Below, piece by piece: positions 34,701 to 46,006 of a stretch of 64,000 nucleotides of DNA. Origin of the DNA: Meandrina meandrites (taxonomy: Eukaryota; Cnidaria; Anthozoa; Scleractinia; Meandrinidae); assembly GCA_963693305.1 (NCBI GenBank), contig OY855905.1:20492937-20556936 (forward strand). Direction: 5' to 3'. Under the pieces are notes generated by a model. The model worked only from the letters and a program-made list of their open reading frames with translations. It did not search any database and was not told where the DNA came from. Each line of letters opens with the position of its first letter. Position 1 is the stretch's first letter. The position numbers and the translations under genes are program-made.

Positions 34701-37587
34701 CTCGAATGAATGAAATATAGTACTTTTGAGTTTGCACATGTTGCGATCAAATTTGGATGAGTTTCAAATTGTAAGGGTGCTTCTCGTGAATTGTAGTTTA
34801 ATCTGTCTATCCTTTCTTCAAAAGCAAGAAGGGAAGACCACCTAAAGAAAGATCAGATATTCCTACGGCCATACAAATACGAACCTTTCTTCAATAAAAT
34901 CCCTCTTGATTTGTTTTGTTTCTGAGTTGGTTTCAAAAAACAAATCCTAGGAAACAACTATCTCTTTTTGGTAAGACCTTGATCTAGTCGGCGTTCGATT
35001 CTATGTATCTTCCCCCACCTTGCATTTTAAATAGACACTTGATTGTTTTAAGTGATCAACGATCGTCCCCTGTGAGAAGTCAACGCATGCGTGACAAACC
35101 GGGAGTACGAATCTAAAAATAGCCCAAGATGGAATTTGTTGGGTTACAGTGGTTAACTCATCTAAAGGGAATCCTCTTTTGGTCAAACCAAAAACCGGTA
35201 GATGTCAAATTTATATATGAACAAATTTTTCACACTAAAAGCTGGCAAATATGAGACCTCCGAAATGTTTAATGTAAGTGCAAATTTTCGCATCAGTTTT
35301 CATCTCGGCAACATTATTTTTAAAGTCTTCGACGTCGGTTGCGCACATTTATTTTCAACTTTTCTTCAGGAAAGTCTTTATTCTTGCCATTTTACACTTA
35401 TCTTTCTTAGGAAATGGTTTCGTCATATTAGCCGTTGTTATTAACAAGAAGCTTCGTTCTGCCACCAATGCTCTGATAGTTAGCTTGGCCTTTGCTGATT
35501 TACCTGTGGGCCTGGTTATTTTTCCTCTCATTGCTGTCACCCAGAAATACGGACCGAGCCTCCAATATGGCAGGCAGTTGTGTCACACAACCGTCTTCCT
35601 CACAGAGGTGTTTCTAAGTGCTTCATGCCTCCATTTGCTGTTCATAAGTGTGGATAGATACATAGGTAAGATAAACATGTTATCATCGGTATTTCTCTTT
35701 AAAAATACGGAAAGAGACCCACCCTGGAAATGACACGTTTCCCTTAGTGGGAGGGGGGATGAAAGAGGAAAGGAGTCCTGTGTTGTTTTCTTGATGACGC
35801 GTTTCTTTGTGGGGTGGGCTGGGGGGAAGGGTCCTGTTTTTTTTTCTATCTTTGTAGCCTGTGCTGCATGACCCCCATCCTTGGCTACCTTTTTAAATCG
35901 TTTTAATTAATTACCATGCAAAGTTTGAAGTCACAGACAATGCAAAAAGGTAGAAAACATGTGTCAATGTGCTATACTTAAGTACATAACGGCGCATATC
36001 ACGAACTCCTCTAAACCAAGGCACAGTTTCAGGACCCTAAAATTCCATTTTAGTGCTCGATAAGCTCCGAAAACATCAATTGTTTGTCTTGTCCAAATCT
36101 TTGAAAACCTTTCTTTATAGCGCAAACATGTGTGGCATGGCTATATAAAAACCTCGGTAGACCAATTCGGTCCCGATTCAAGTTATATGCTATCAGGAAA
36201 AAGTGAAAAGTACCGACTCCCTGATTAATTCCGAATCTAGGCCGGAAAAGGTCGCTAAACTGTATCTACCCCTCCTCACCTCCCTACTCGAAGTGACATG
36301 ATATTTTCCTAATTACTTTCCAGCGATCAACAATGCTCTCCGTTACCACGCTATCGTTACCTCCAGACGTATAACTTATGTCATTGGTTTTATCTGGACT
36401 TTATCCCTTCTGGTGGCAGTATTTCCTTTCCTTGGCTGGCGGGAAGTCCGTCCTCGTGTGCTTGGAGGCTATTGTCAATATCACTTAAATCTCGCTCGCA
36501 GTTACATTCTGTTTTTACACATCACAGTCTGCTTGACACCGCTCACCATCACCTGTATGGCTTATTGTAAGATATTTCAAGTGGCAAGAATGCAGGCTCA
36601 GAAAATTGCTTCCATGACGGTAAGGGTGTTTGTGATGTGTTATTTTTTTGGTCTGAGAAGGTAGTATGCAGATAATACTCCGCCGAAGCGTTTATCAAAA
36701 ACTCGGCCTTGTAGACCCGGGGATTGTTTCAACCTGCCCATCAAAAAATACGTTACATTGAAACGTTCTTAGACCAATATTAAAGAAGTAGGCAGGAAAA
36801 TTTAAAGTCAGCGATTCATGATTAACAAATGCCTTGTGATGGCGTGAGTGTGATTTGTAAAGATACAACTCAGTCGCGTGAATAACCTGTGTTCCATGTC
36901 ATAAAGCCATGTCATTGGTTGGCAGATTTTCTGATTAAATACTCTGATGATATCTCCACTTACGAACCTTCTAAGTTCTTACAAAATCAAGACGGCTCAA
37001 ATGGGCTTAAGCCCTGCACGGAAAATCACCAGTCAGGTTGTTTCCCTTCGTACTGTTCAGTTCTATTAAGATGTGGTTAGTACACACCCAGGTTCGCGGG
37101 GTTCCAAATCCAGGACGCCTGGAGTCGCCATCTTGGATTTGAATGCCGAGAAAACCTGGGAACGAAGTTCGATTCATGTGCAATTTTCCTTACCATATTT
37201 CGCTTGTGTGTTTGCTTTAAGCAGATTACTGGAACGGAGCAAGAAAGGCGTCGTAAGAAACTAGACAAGGAGCGTAAAATCACTCTGTCTGTGGCAGTTG
37301 TGGTAGGTGTGTTCATACTCTGTTGGGGACCACTCAACATCATGCTCATCATCTACTGCGCATGTCAGAGTTGTGTCTCCTCCATTGCTATAGAAACTGC
37401 TGAGGTGTTCTCGATGTTGAACTCAGGATGTAATCCACTCATATACGGCACGTTTAACAGGGACTTTCGCAGAACTTTTGAGGCGATGCTGAGATGCCGC
37501 TGGCGTCAAATAAGCCGAGAAGAGATCGAAGGCTCAACCCACGTGCCTCTGGGTACCTCAAGGGCTTCTGTTGATAGCGCGAAATGA
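31738..37587 (+). CDS. Class A GPCR, adenosine-receptor-like, 4 exons
   Basis: Exons are 31738-31843, 35411-35665, 36324-36619 and 37225-37587, giving 339 residues with all joins in frame. Exon 1 encodes MANSTLEGTFESNHPLELK (an NST glycosylation site) and the first half of TM1. A phase-1 intron of 3.6 kb splits TM1 just before GNGFVILAVV (N1.50). TM2 has SLAFADLPVG. TM3 ends in SVDRYIAI, with Thr at 3.32 by counting from its Cys. TM4-5 includes VFPFLGWRE and CLTPLTITCMAYCKIF. TM6 has ILCWGPLNIM and TM7 ends CNPLIYGTFNRDFRRTF. The pattern of LGW after TM4 and DRYIAI-LRY resembles adenosine receptors, but ligand assignment is inference. A Cys in the tail could be palmitoylated. Donor and acceptor sites are all canonical. 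An alternative first exon ending at 35273 would also keep frame but gives a poor TM1. Confidence 0.87.
33390..33660 (+). repeat. ~106-bp tandem satellite, about 2.5 copies, in GPCR intron 1
   Basis: The marker gtgaccattgaaatgaaagc or a variant occurs at about 33398, 33503 and 33609. It is followed in the first two units by gaggagtatt, a cactgtt/tactgtt word and taagtctgtg. The reverse complement is found at 4170-4390. Confidence 0.8.
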
Positions 37588-38224
37588 GCAGAACTTTATT
37601 TTTAGCCGATGGACAGGATAGAATAGTTGTCGAAACCCGTTGTTCAATCAGTTAGAGTAAATTGAAAAATAACACTGACAAAATTTGAATTTTTAACATC
37701 ATCAAAGTATGCTGCAAAATCACGGGATTATTACGAAAACTCTCTCTATTTAGACTCTATTTAGATACATTGTATTTGTGGTCCAAGTTTTGATCGCAGG
37801 CACTCGTTATGTTAGCGTTACTTAAGCAGAGCAGACGTGACTTCACCCCAACAAAATGACTTGAAAACAAATGAAAAGTCAAACGGGTTTCATAGAAACC
37901 TTTGGGTTTAGACCACAAAACGTTTAATTAACTGACCGTGTAGTAACTCATTTTAATTCTATATTAAACTCTAAACTTCTTTTGTTTGCCAAAGTTCAAC
38001 GTTGCGTATCGGAATGTTCTTTTGTAAGGTTTATTATTTCCCTTAGCAACTGTCTGGATAAAAACACAAAGGTTAATGGCCGCATCATTTGCGCAACAAA
38101 GCACGGCAAAGCAATACCGTGTTTGTTGCTACTGTTACGGAGACGAAGTCGTTCAGAAGTGCTTTAATTGCAGCTTATATTGGACTGCCGGGCGAGCGAA
38201 ACTCACGAGAACTTTTCACACACC
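37588..38224. other. Spacer between GPCR and ANKRD34-like gene
   Basis: AT-rich, no exon seen. Its right end is the likely promoter/5' UTR of the ankyrin gene. Confidence 0.4.
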
Positions 38225-39856
38225 ATGAAAGCTGCGTTAGCCAACTCAACAATGGCGAGACTGAAAGAAGCGATTTGCGACGGAAGAATGTATCAAACAC
38301 GGCATCTTCTAGAGAGCGGAGTGGATGTGAATTTTGTGGATGAGCAAGGTTTAACTCCCCTCATGCGAGCCGCACAACTACCGGACGAGAAGTGTCGCAC
38401 ACGCAGCAATTTACTGAAACTTTTGTTGCAGTACAGTGCGAATGTAAACATCGTTGATCATAAGGGTCGACACGTGTTGTCCAGAGCTTGCATCGACGAG
38501 AAAGAAGACATTGTCAGGCTTCTTTGTAATGTCGCAAACCTGGATATCGATTTAAACCTGCGCGATTTTGAAGGGAACACTCCACTCATGCATTCAGTTC
38601 GTACGGGCAACGCCGCGTTAGTGAAGTTCCTTCTTGACGAACTGAACAAGTTTCAAGTAGACATAGATGTTCGGAATCACGAAGATAGGACACCTTATTT
38701 AGAGGCCAAACGACTGGGGCACGAAGAGTGCGCGACTATTTTATTGAAGGAAGGTAATGCATCAAAGAACATTCAGGTAAATCCATTCTTGGATTTTATG
38801 TCCTTGAAGGACGAAGACTCTCAGAAAGGCAGAGTTCGAGGCCTTGAGGAAAATAAATACGGGATTAACAACTCCACTGCGAGAAAACACACTAATCCGC
38901 GAAATATGCAAAAGAAGAAAGTTCCTACAAAGAAGACAGCTAACTCTCATGGTGAGAAATCGGCTACAGCCCACGAGAAGATCTTGAAAAGAAGAACAAC
39001 TTCTCCCAAAAAAATTTCAAGCGCAAATTTAGTAAAAGAAGAAGGGACAGGTCCGGAAAAGTCACGGCCGACCCGCAGGCGGAAATATGCTTGGCACGAA
39101 CGAGGTATGACAGAACCACTATCACGCAAAGAGGTAACTGCAAACGGATTCGAGTTGGCCACAACACAATCAGTTGAGGTGGAGAGCGACGCGGGCGGCG
39201 TTACTGGGGTCAGCTGCTCACCGCAAGCTAAATGGTCTTTTGTGGACAAACAAGAAATTACAAGTTCAGGACAAGAGATGAGGCGAGCAAATGATCCCGT
39301 GTCAAATCAAGAGTTTACTCGAAAAGAGAAACTCCGACAAAGTCCAACAATAACTCCCAAATTACATGCAAACCCCATTGTAGGCCGAAAATTGACAGAA
39401 TCGCTGAAGGCACGAAAACATCTACGATCCTACTCCCTCGTCAATAACTCAGCTAATGATGCTATGGACGACAACTTTAGCTGGTATTCACATTTTAGCG
39501 TCTACAATTCGCCGTCGGTGGCTTTTCTGACTAAAATCATGGCTATATACGCGGAGCAAATGTCGCCCGAGTCTTCGTTTCGTTCAGGTGCGGAAAAGCC
39601 AACGAAAAAACCCGACGAGCCGATGGTACCCAAAATCTCGGTCGTAGCCAGCGAGTTTGGAGATGACTCACGTTCCGAAGGAGGCCGATTTTCTCCTTCA
39701 AGATCGGCGTTGTCAAGCCGATGTAACAGTGCTTCAAGCGCGGTGTCGAATCGGAGATTCCAATCCGCAGTAACGAAAACAGTCGCTTCGTATCTGTCAG
39801 GACCGAAAAGATCTCTTTCAACGTTAAAAGTACAAGATTTAAATTTTAGTTTGTAA
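38225..39856 (+). CDS. Ankyrin repeat protein, ANKRD34-like, single exon
   Basis: A 543-residue open frame from an ATG in a good context (cacc before ATG). A second candidate ATG at 38252 is also well placed. Residues about 10-180 hold four ankyrin-type repeats with TPLMRAAQ, GRHVLSRACID, NTPLMHSVRTGN and RTPYLEAKRLGH. The spacing and the LLLQYSANVNIVDHKGR stretch resemble the ANKRD34 family. The remaining 360 residues are disordered: Lys/Arg- and Ser/Thr-rich, with basic clusters such as RPTRRRKY that could be nuclear or microtubule-binding signals. No enzyme domain is present. ANKRD34 proteins are poorly characterised, so no function is claimed. AATAAA overlaps the stop (39855-39860), making a 3' end immediately there possible. 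Confidence 0.82.
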   Translation: MKAALANSTMARLKEAICDGRMYQTRHLLESGVDVNFVDEQGLTPLMRAAQLPDEKCRTRSNLLKLLLQYSANVNIVDHKGRHVLSRACIDEKEDIVRLLCNVANLDIDLNLRDFEGNTPLMHSVRTGNAALVKFLLDELNKFQVDIDVRNHEDRTPYLEAKRLGHEECATILLKEGNASKNIQVNPFLDFMSLKDEDSQKGRVRGLEENKYGINNSTARKHTNPRNMQKKKVPTKKTANSHGEKSATAHEKILKRRTTSPKKISSANLVKEEGTGPEKSRPTRRRKYAWHERGMTEPLSRKEVTANGFELATTQSVEVESDAGGVTGVSCSPQAKWSFVDKQEITSSGQEMRRANDPVSNQEFTRKEKLRQSPTITPKLHANPIVGRKLTESLKARKHLRSYSLVNNSANDAMDDNFSWYSHFSVYNSPSVAFLTKIMAIYAEQMSPESSFRSGAEKPTKKPDEPMVPKISVVASEFGDDSRSEGGRFSPSRSALSSRCNSASSAVSNRRFQSAVTKTVASYLSGPKRSLSTLKVQDLNFSL

Positions 39857-39860
39857 TAAA

Positions 39861-41160
39861 TACTCTCGAGGATACTTGGTCTGTCGGACGTGGACAAAAA
39901 ACTGACCCTCAGTCCTTGGACTAGCCTGCATAGCGCTTCGTTTATCCTGTTATATAGTTAGTTCTCAATAATAGTAATGATCGGGTGATGAATTCTCTTG
40001 TAGTCCATATAGGAGGGGGATATAGGGTCAGTTTTGCCCACATCCCTTGCAAGTAACCCCGAGTCAGCGAAATCTCTTCAACAACTCATAGAGAACTTTG
40101 CATAGGACAGAAAACAAAAACAAAACATTCCTCAGTCCAAATACATATTACACCAAGCTGGTTTTTCCTCGATAATGTAATTTAGTTTAATAAACTTATT
40201 GTGTATGCGAAGTGGTTTTGTTTTGGTACATCTGAAATCTCTCACCGTGAGGCTGCGTTTATTAAGCCTTTTAACGGATTAGCCGCCTGCTATGCAATAA
40301 AATACTTGGTAGTTTATAAAACGAAATAAGCTATTTCTTTCGTTATGTGCAAAACAGAGCGTAGGCGGAACTCGGCTAAAAACAGCGACGCGAAATGCGT
40401 GCTTGAAAAAGGCGGAAAAGGAGGAAATGACGCGAGAGTCGAGCACTCACGCAACCTGAAACGGTCTGTCATGCGAGTCAAATATCTTATACTACTTCCT
40501 TTGACGCTGTAGGGATATAGGAGTCCTCATTTTACACCCACGTCTTTACATGTACAGCCGTCATTGCATTGCACTTCGCTAAGTCAAAGGTTTCGCAAAG
40601 CTTTCGCAAAGGACTTCCGAGCTCAATCTCGTTCCCAGGTTTTTCGCTTTTGTCTCTCAGGAGCGAAGGCAATGGGAAGTTGGTATCAGTTGGAAATGAT
40701 TCATTTCTGCAAACACCTTTACTGACTTTACTGCTATATATCAACTCCGATGAATTTTGGCTCTTACTGGTATGTCATTTGTATTGCATTTGTCGCGCTG
40801 TTCTTGTTGCGATCCAGTTTTTTTATTTTGAATCACCGCGTGCCCGCGCCATGTTTTGCACTTTTACGATTTTCCGGACTTCTTCACTGACTTCTTGGTC
40901 GCGTACGTACGTCGATCGGGCTCGGCTATAAATTGTACTTATAAACTCTTTCATAAATATCTTATTTACTTCTCTGAAAAAATTTACATGCAAATATTCA
41001 GTAAAGGAGAGCAGAGATTTTTGACCTTCATGAACCGATGAACGACAGATATTTTTTGTGGGATATTTCTTTCTTGGACTGAATTTTTTTTATCTCAAAT
41101 GGGTTTCTGTTGCAAAAAAAACAAAAGGTAGTAAGAAAAAAAAAAGAAAAGGAAAAAGGA
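39861..41160. other. Intergenic spacer
   Basis: No gene recognised. The open frame at 40569-40931 has no domain, coding bias or homology cue and is not called. Confidence 0.4.
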
Positions 41161-41183
41161 AGCCGAGGGAAAAAAAAAATAAG

Positions 41184-41270
41184 TGCCCCGTGTGAGGATC
41201 GAACTCACGACCTTCAGATGTCTGATTTCAGATTATGAGACTGACGCGCTGCCTACTGCGCTAACGAGGC
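41184..41270 (-). tRNA. trnM-CAT: tRNA-Met (CAT), elongator type, with a 14-nt intron
   Basis: Read on the minus strand the gene starts GCCTCGTTAGCGCAGTAGGC. It has the anticodon CAT at 41237-41235, a T arm with GAGTTCGATCC, and ends GGGGCA without encoded CCA. The 5' and 3' acceptor strands pair fully. A 14-base intron occupies 41233-41220 directly after base 37, the standard position. It is flanked by an ATCTGA direct repeat, so removal restores the normal anticodon arm. Without the intron the tRNA is 73 nt and matches the animal elongator tRNA-Met closely. The A and B boxes are intact. It is probably functional. Confidence 0.95.
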
Positions 41271-41544
41271 ACACATGCATCAATTTGAAAAAATATTAAT
41301 ATTAAAACATAATTAACATACGTGCTTTGCAAGCTCGTCTTTATTTCTTTCCTGGTTGATTTTCGACACACAAAATGATTTTTGACACAAATAATTCGTT
41401 GCCTTCAAAAGGAATAAACTTATAGAGAATCAAATGATGATTTATAAGGACTCTTAAGGACTCTTGTTCTTTGGCCATTTCAATTTAACGAGAAATAAAA
41501 TGCAAACAGCGGCAACAAACATAACACATGAACTACGCATGGTT

Positions 41545-41885
41545 TGAAAAATAATCTAAAATTTACTTGACGTTTCGCATGCCACAGTACGCATCTTCAG
41601 AAGTGGCGGTTACAAAAAAACGAAAGATTTAAAACCTAAAAATACAAAGCGAGGTACTGGTAACTAATTGAACAATAATGAAAACAAAAGGTGAGAGCTA
41701 ATAGAGCCACAGCTTTTCACTGCCAACATGGTCATTAAGGGTGGGTTTTAAGTCCCGTATAAACAATGTTTCTTTTATTTTACAACGCCAGTCACATCGT
41801 CCACTAGCTAAGACCCCAAACTGGTCCCATTTGATGATGTGGCCGGTGGAGATTGCGTGATCAGCAACCACGCAAGTGGGTCACG
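41545..41885 (-). mobile_element. Penelope-like element 3' fragment
   Basis: On the minus strand an open segment ends at 41700-41698 and reads HAISTGHIIKWDQFGVL, then KIKETLFIRDLKPTLN, then GSEKLWLY and a stop. This is the C-terminal end of GIY-YIG Penelope-type polyproteins. After the stop, at about 41605-41570, CTGAAGA, a short stem and GAAACGTC follow. Upstream coding is interrupted, so the copy is truncated. Confidence 0.75.
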
Positions 41886-41934
41886 CCTTCGCTGTTGCTG
41901 TTTGGACCTTAAAAGGGGTATCATTTCTCGTTTT

Positions 41935-42065
41935 CTTTATCCTTAAATAGGGCCAGGGTTTAATAACCTTCGCAGGGTTTAATAATAAACCTTCGCAGCA
42001 CACTCCAATACGGGAGTTGCCCCCCCCCCCCCCCCACTCCCCGCTCCCCGCTCCCCCGCTCCCCC
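41935..42065 (+). repeat. Dispersed repeat end with C-run
   Basis: cttaaatagggccagggttt and accttcgcagcacac match 20895-20940. A local duplication of the word aaccttcgcagggtttaata is seen. A run of 16 C and CCGCTCCCCGC-type repeats follow. Confidence 0.55.
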
Positions 42066-42391
42066 GGGCCCCAAGTGTAGTGCTTTCCGTTTCTTGTTTG
42101 TTTGTTTGTTTCCATTACTGAAGTCAATGAAATCCACTTTCTTTTAAAAAAGCATCCCAACCCAAGTCCTCTTTGTGAAAACTCAGAATTATCACTGAGA
42201 TGTCGCTTTAAATTATCTTTCTCCTAAAGGTTTGATAACCATAAGAAAGAGCACTTCGAAAAACAGATATCTGGATCAAATTGGCGCGAAAACTGATCTT
42301 TGTTGCAATTTTCCATTGCAAATTATTCCACGAATGCGTGCCCTACTAATTATTATTCATCACAAGTTCAGTTTTGCCATCACCTTCGTAG

Positions 42392-42965
42392 GTTCTTGCT
42401 CCGTTTATGTGTCACTGGAAAAAAGAAAACCTTTGCTTAATTAGGCTTGCAAAACAGAAGACTGGTGCTGGGTCAAGAAGGGAAATATGCTCCAAGGCCA
42501 GGAGCCAACGACTGGACCGAAACAACGACATATTCGACTTAAATTGTTGGTTTGCACAACAGCAAGATACACGTGCTCAGTTTTGGAAGCTCTATGGAAG
42601 TTGTTTCGTTCTAATTTGGCAGTTACTTTTTCGTGGAAACGCATTCAGGTTAGTAAAATTACAAACACCAGTGTTAAAACGAGCAAAATGTTTGGTTTTT
42701 ATATTTTTATCATTTTCACACGGTACTTCCGCCGTTTTCACGAAGAGAGTACATTTGCTGTTTTATGCGCTCGCTAACTGAAGCACGAACAAATTTGCCC
42801 TGGATTAGACTGAAATACTACGATTTCATTTTTTTGAAGCGATAATGGTATTTTCTTTTGGAAGACTTGTTTAGGTCGCACATCACCCAAAGATGGCGAC
42901 AGGCTCGAGGGTAAACAATCAGTGTTGAGAAATATTTGGGAAAATAAACATAACTGTATTCTTTT

Positions 42966-42996
<31 letters not shown>

Positions 42997-43347
42997 GATC
43001 ATAAAATCAAGGCTTATTGTAACTTCACAAATCCTGCATCAACTTAACACGCAATAGCCCTATATTCGTTCTCGTTTTCAAAAACTCTGTCGAGCTATAT
43101 AATTAAATTTCATGTTTTTAATTCACTTTTATTTATTTTAGCAAAAGGACTTGTTGGCAAAGGGCAAAAAGGGGCTTCCGCTCTACCGCTTTTCATCAGT
43201 TTAGTCTATTAAATTTCTGTTTCTTTTCTCCGTAGGATAACCAAGGCAGTCTGCAAAGAAAGTCCGCAACATCAAGCCAGAATTGAAACGAGCATCGCAC
43301 AAATCTCATCCAAAAGCCATCAATCTTGTGCAGCACAGAGCTGTTGA
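42392..43347 (+). CDS. Possible two-exon small ORF or lncRNA, unrecognised
   Basis: A candidate exon 42392-42648 (acceptor ttcgtag, donor CAG|GTTAGT) and a candidate exon 43236-43358 (acceptor ctccgtag, donor ATG|GTACGT) join so that an ORF from the ATG at 42407 stays open to a stop at 43347, giving 117 residues. The protein, starting MCHWKKENLCLIRL, has no recognised domain. Frame continuity could be chance. A third candidate exon begins at 45806 after tctttcag and could extend to a polyadenylation signal AATAAA at 46865-46870. That would put a stop far from the last junction, as in a non-coding or NMD-sensitive RNA. Confidence 0.25.
42969..42995 (+). repeat. T-run followed by a G-run
   Basis: About 13 T then about 20 G, a polymorphic-looking mononucleotide tract. 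Confidence 0.8.
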
Positions 43348-43496
43348 TGTCTTTTTATGGTACGTGTTAAAAAAAGTGTTTTTGTTTGTAGTTCCTCAAA
43401 TATCTAGATAACAGTTTTATTAGAATAGACAATGGCCATCGCAAACAAGCAAAAGAACAGTCTATCAGATATTGCAGACATCTGACGAAGTGCAAA

Positions 43497-43636
43497 CTTT
43501 TCTGTATAGCCCCATACTTTATTATGCAAACAATTTCGTAGCACTCGTTCTATTTATAACTTATCGTTGGTGTACGAAGGATAATTTAGAAAAATTTGTA
43601 TGCATAATTTAGAATAGGGCTAAACGGAAATCTCTT
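43497..43636. mobile_element. MITE copy 2, related to 49572-49712
   Basis: The left part tatagccccatactttatta and the right part tgcataatttagaatagggc are the two diverged inverted arms seen in the better-preserved copy at 49572-49712. Length and interior actcgttcta word also agree. It has no coding capacity. Confidence 0.6.
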
Positions 43637-43639
43637 CCT

Positions 43640-45805
43640 CCATACCAATACACCCCCATGCAGCGAGAGACTTTTCATTCATTTCTTTGCATATGGCAGC
43701 GAACTTTTTAAGGGTTTGTATGAGAATGGAGGGAAGGGGAGGGTAGGGTAGGGGTAACACGCCTTCCTTGGGAGTAGAGCCAAGTGTCTCTCCTTGTAAG
43801 CACGCTGCTCGGATTTTTGCCCAAGGTGAATGATTGTCATGATTGTTAGCTGTTTTTTTGACACAATTCTTGGTAAAGATGGATCTGGGACTTGGGAGGG
43901 TGGAACCCCTTCCAACTTTTCTCTATATGAACAAGCTCCATGGAAGGGGAAGGGGATGGTAAGGGGGGGGGGGGGGGGAGGGTAACACGTAGTCATCAAT
44001 ACCATGTAATCAGATAACGATAGAAAGGAACGTTTCCCTAGCTCGTTTTGTTGACTTGTTTCGTTCTTTTGTAGTTGCATGGTGCATACCAACATCGGGA
44101 ATAGGACTGATCCATTATCGTCACAACACGCGTCTTAATGGCAAGTTTACAGCATTATTGTTGCATTTATTTATAGCTTGAACTTGATTCTTTAATCGAT
44201 CAAGTGCCCTTATTTGTTCTCTTGTCGATATCATAATTGAACTAGCTTCATCATAAACACTAATTTAGGCAGGAAACCGGAAGCATCTTTGCCTTACCTT
44301 ACTTCTTACACTGATTCCTACTATAAAAACTCCTAGTCGCTTCAAGCTACGGAAACCGGGATAAGCTCTGGCCTGATGGGCTACTACTCTTTAGCATGAG
44401 ACTGTCTTGAGGGGGGAGGGGGTCTCTTTCGAGTAGAGGCGCTTAATCGAGGAAATACATTTTATCGATAAGAATCGTCACTGTATTTCCACTCTGATGC
44501 ACCATCCTAGTATTTTTTCGAGCGCTGTATACAGTATAGCATATTTTTGTAATCATAGCAACGTATTGATATTGCAAGGAATAAGTAGATGTCGAACTTT
44601 TTTGGAAACTAAAATTCAACAGAAACCCATTCAAGATCTATTAAAACAAATTAAGGTCTAAGTTTGTAGATTAACTTTTCTAAACGCTACATAAAGAGTT
44701 TCCTGAATCGGATCATATCATGTGTGGAAAACTGTTGGTCGGTTATGTTCGGAAGTCTTCGAGTTAGCTCCAGTAATCTTCGACTCGTTACTAACTTTGA
44801 AAATCTTCGTTGAAAATTGCACTCGTATTTACACTTTGCTGCACTCGTGTTACAGGAAAGCTTCATTCCCTTTTCAAGCCAATCAGTATTATACATTCTG
44901 AAACCGGACAGACAAAACATTAACTTAAGTCGTACCTTTTATGGGCTCAGAGACAACGAAAAATCAATTCGCCGCGCGCAAGCCAAAATGGATTTGTTTC
45001 CTAAAACACCGTAAAACCGTAATAAAACTTTGAGAATGCGGCAAATTGAAATAAATAATTCAGGAAGATGATGAAATTTTGATATGAAAAGATGTACATT
45101 TTGGAGAAGAAAGGCCAGTCATTTCAGTGATTGAGCTGTGACATTTTTCAAACAAAGTTTGTTGCTAATAATGGTATGATCGGAATGTAAACAAATATTG
45201 TTTGATCACGAAAGGGGGATTCCCAGGGAGGACTCGTTTGTCAATCAACAGTGCAGACGTAACCATGCTAAAAGAGGATGGAGTGTTTTTTTCACGCCGG
45301 TGCAAACCTCGCTTGAAATTTTAAGAAGTACATCTTCCTGAAAGCAACGACTAAAAATTGAAAAAATGTGAGGTTTGATGTTCACAGTGGATGTGAACAC
45401 TTTAAAATGAAATATTAACGATATTTTGCAAAGCTTCAGCTTTCACTTGCAAATCAAAAATACAAATTAAATGTCGGTGAAGGTAAACCTGTTTTGCTCT
45501 TTTTCACAGGTGACGTTCGGTATTTTTCTGCTTCTTGTCTAATTTTATTTAATCGTCTGAATGTTTGATATTTCTCACAAGCACCGGAATTCAGAAAGGA
45601 AAAAATAATGATTTGTTTCCAAATTGCCTCGCTTGTTTGTTGACTCTGTTCGACTTTGATTCATGTGATCAAAATGTAAATTCACCTTGCAATATCAACA
45701 CATCGTCATTAACAGATGTGGAGAATTTCAAAACTCATCAGTTTAATGTAACAGTATTGTGTTATTTTCTCGGACATTAACACGTATGTTTGGATTCTCT
45801 TTCAG
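43640..45805. other. Intergenic or intronic region
   Basis: Contains G-rich/purine blocks (43720-43770, 43930-43985 with a G-run) and a SINE-tail fragment at 44325-44390. No supported gene was found. Confidence 0.35.
44325..44390 (+). repeat. SINE tail fragment
   Basis: actcctagtcgcttcaagct followed by ggaaaccgggataagctc and ggcctgatgggc. The inverse of this is at 51390-51440, so both belong to one SINE family. Confidence 0.6.
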
Positions 45806-46006
45806 TTCTTTGATCGATACTGCAGCTGCTTGCTGGGCCGATGTGGATCAAAAGAGAAGACAAGAACTCAGGAAAGGACAAGACAACATAATCAGATATT
45901 AATTCTAGAGGTAACAACTGGAATTATGCCATCAGTAATAGTCTTCTGGATATTCATCAGTTTTGAACTCGTCGGCAAGCTAGTTGTGATTCAACAAAAG
46001 TGGTGA

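Noticed and set aside
35251..35273. Alternative first GPCR exon (MRPPKCL...) joining at 35370
   Set aside because: It keeps frame, but the exon at 31738 gives a proper N-terminus with a glycosylation site and a full TM1.
38168..38224. Upstream extension of the ankyrin ORF
   Set aside because: The frame is open from 38168 but begins at TTG, not ATG. The first real ATG is 38225.
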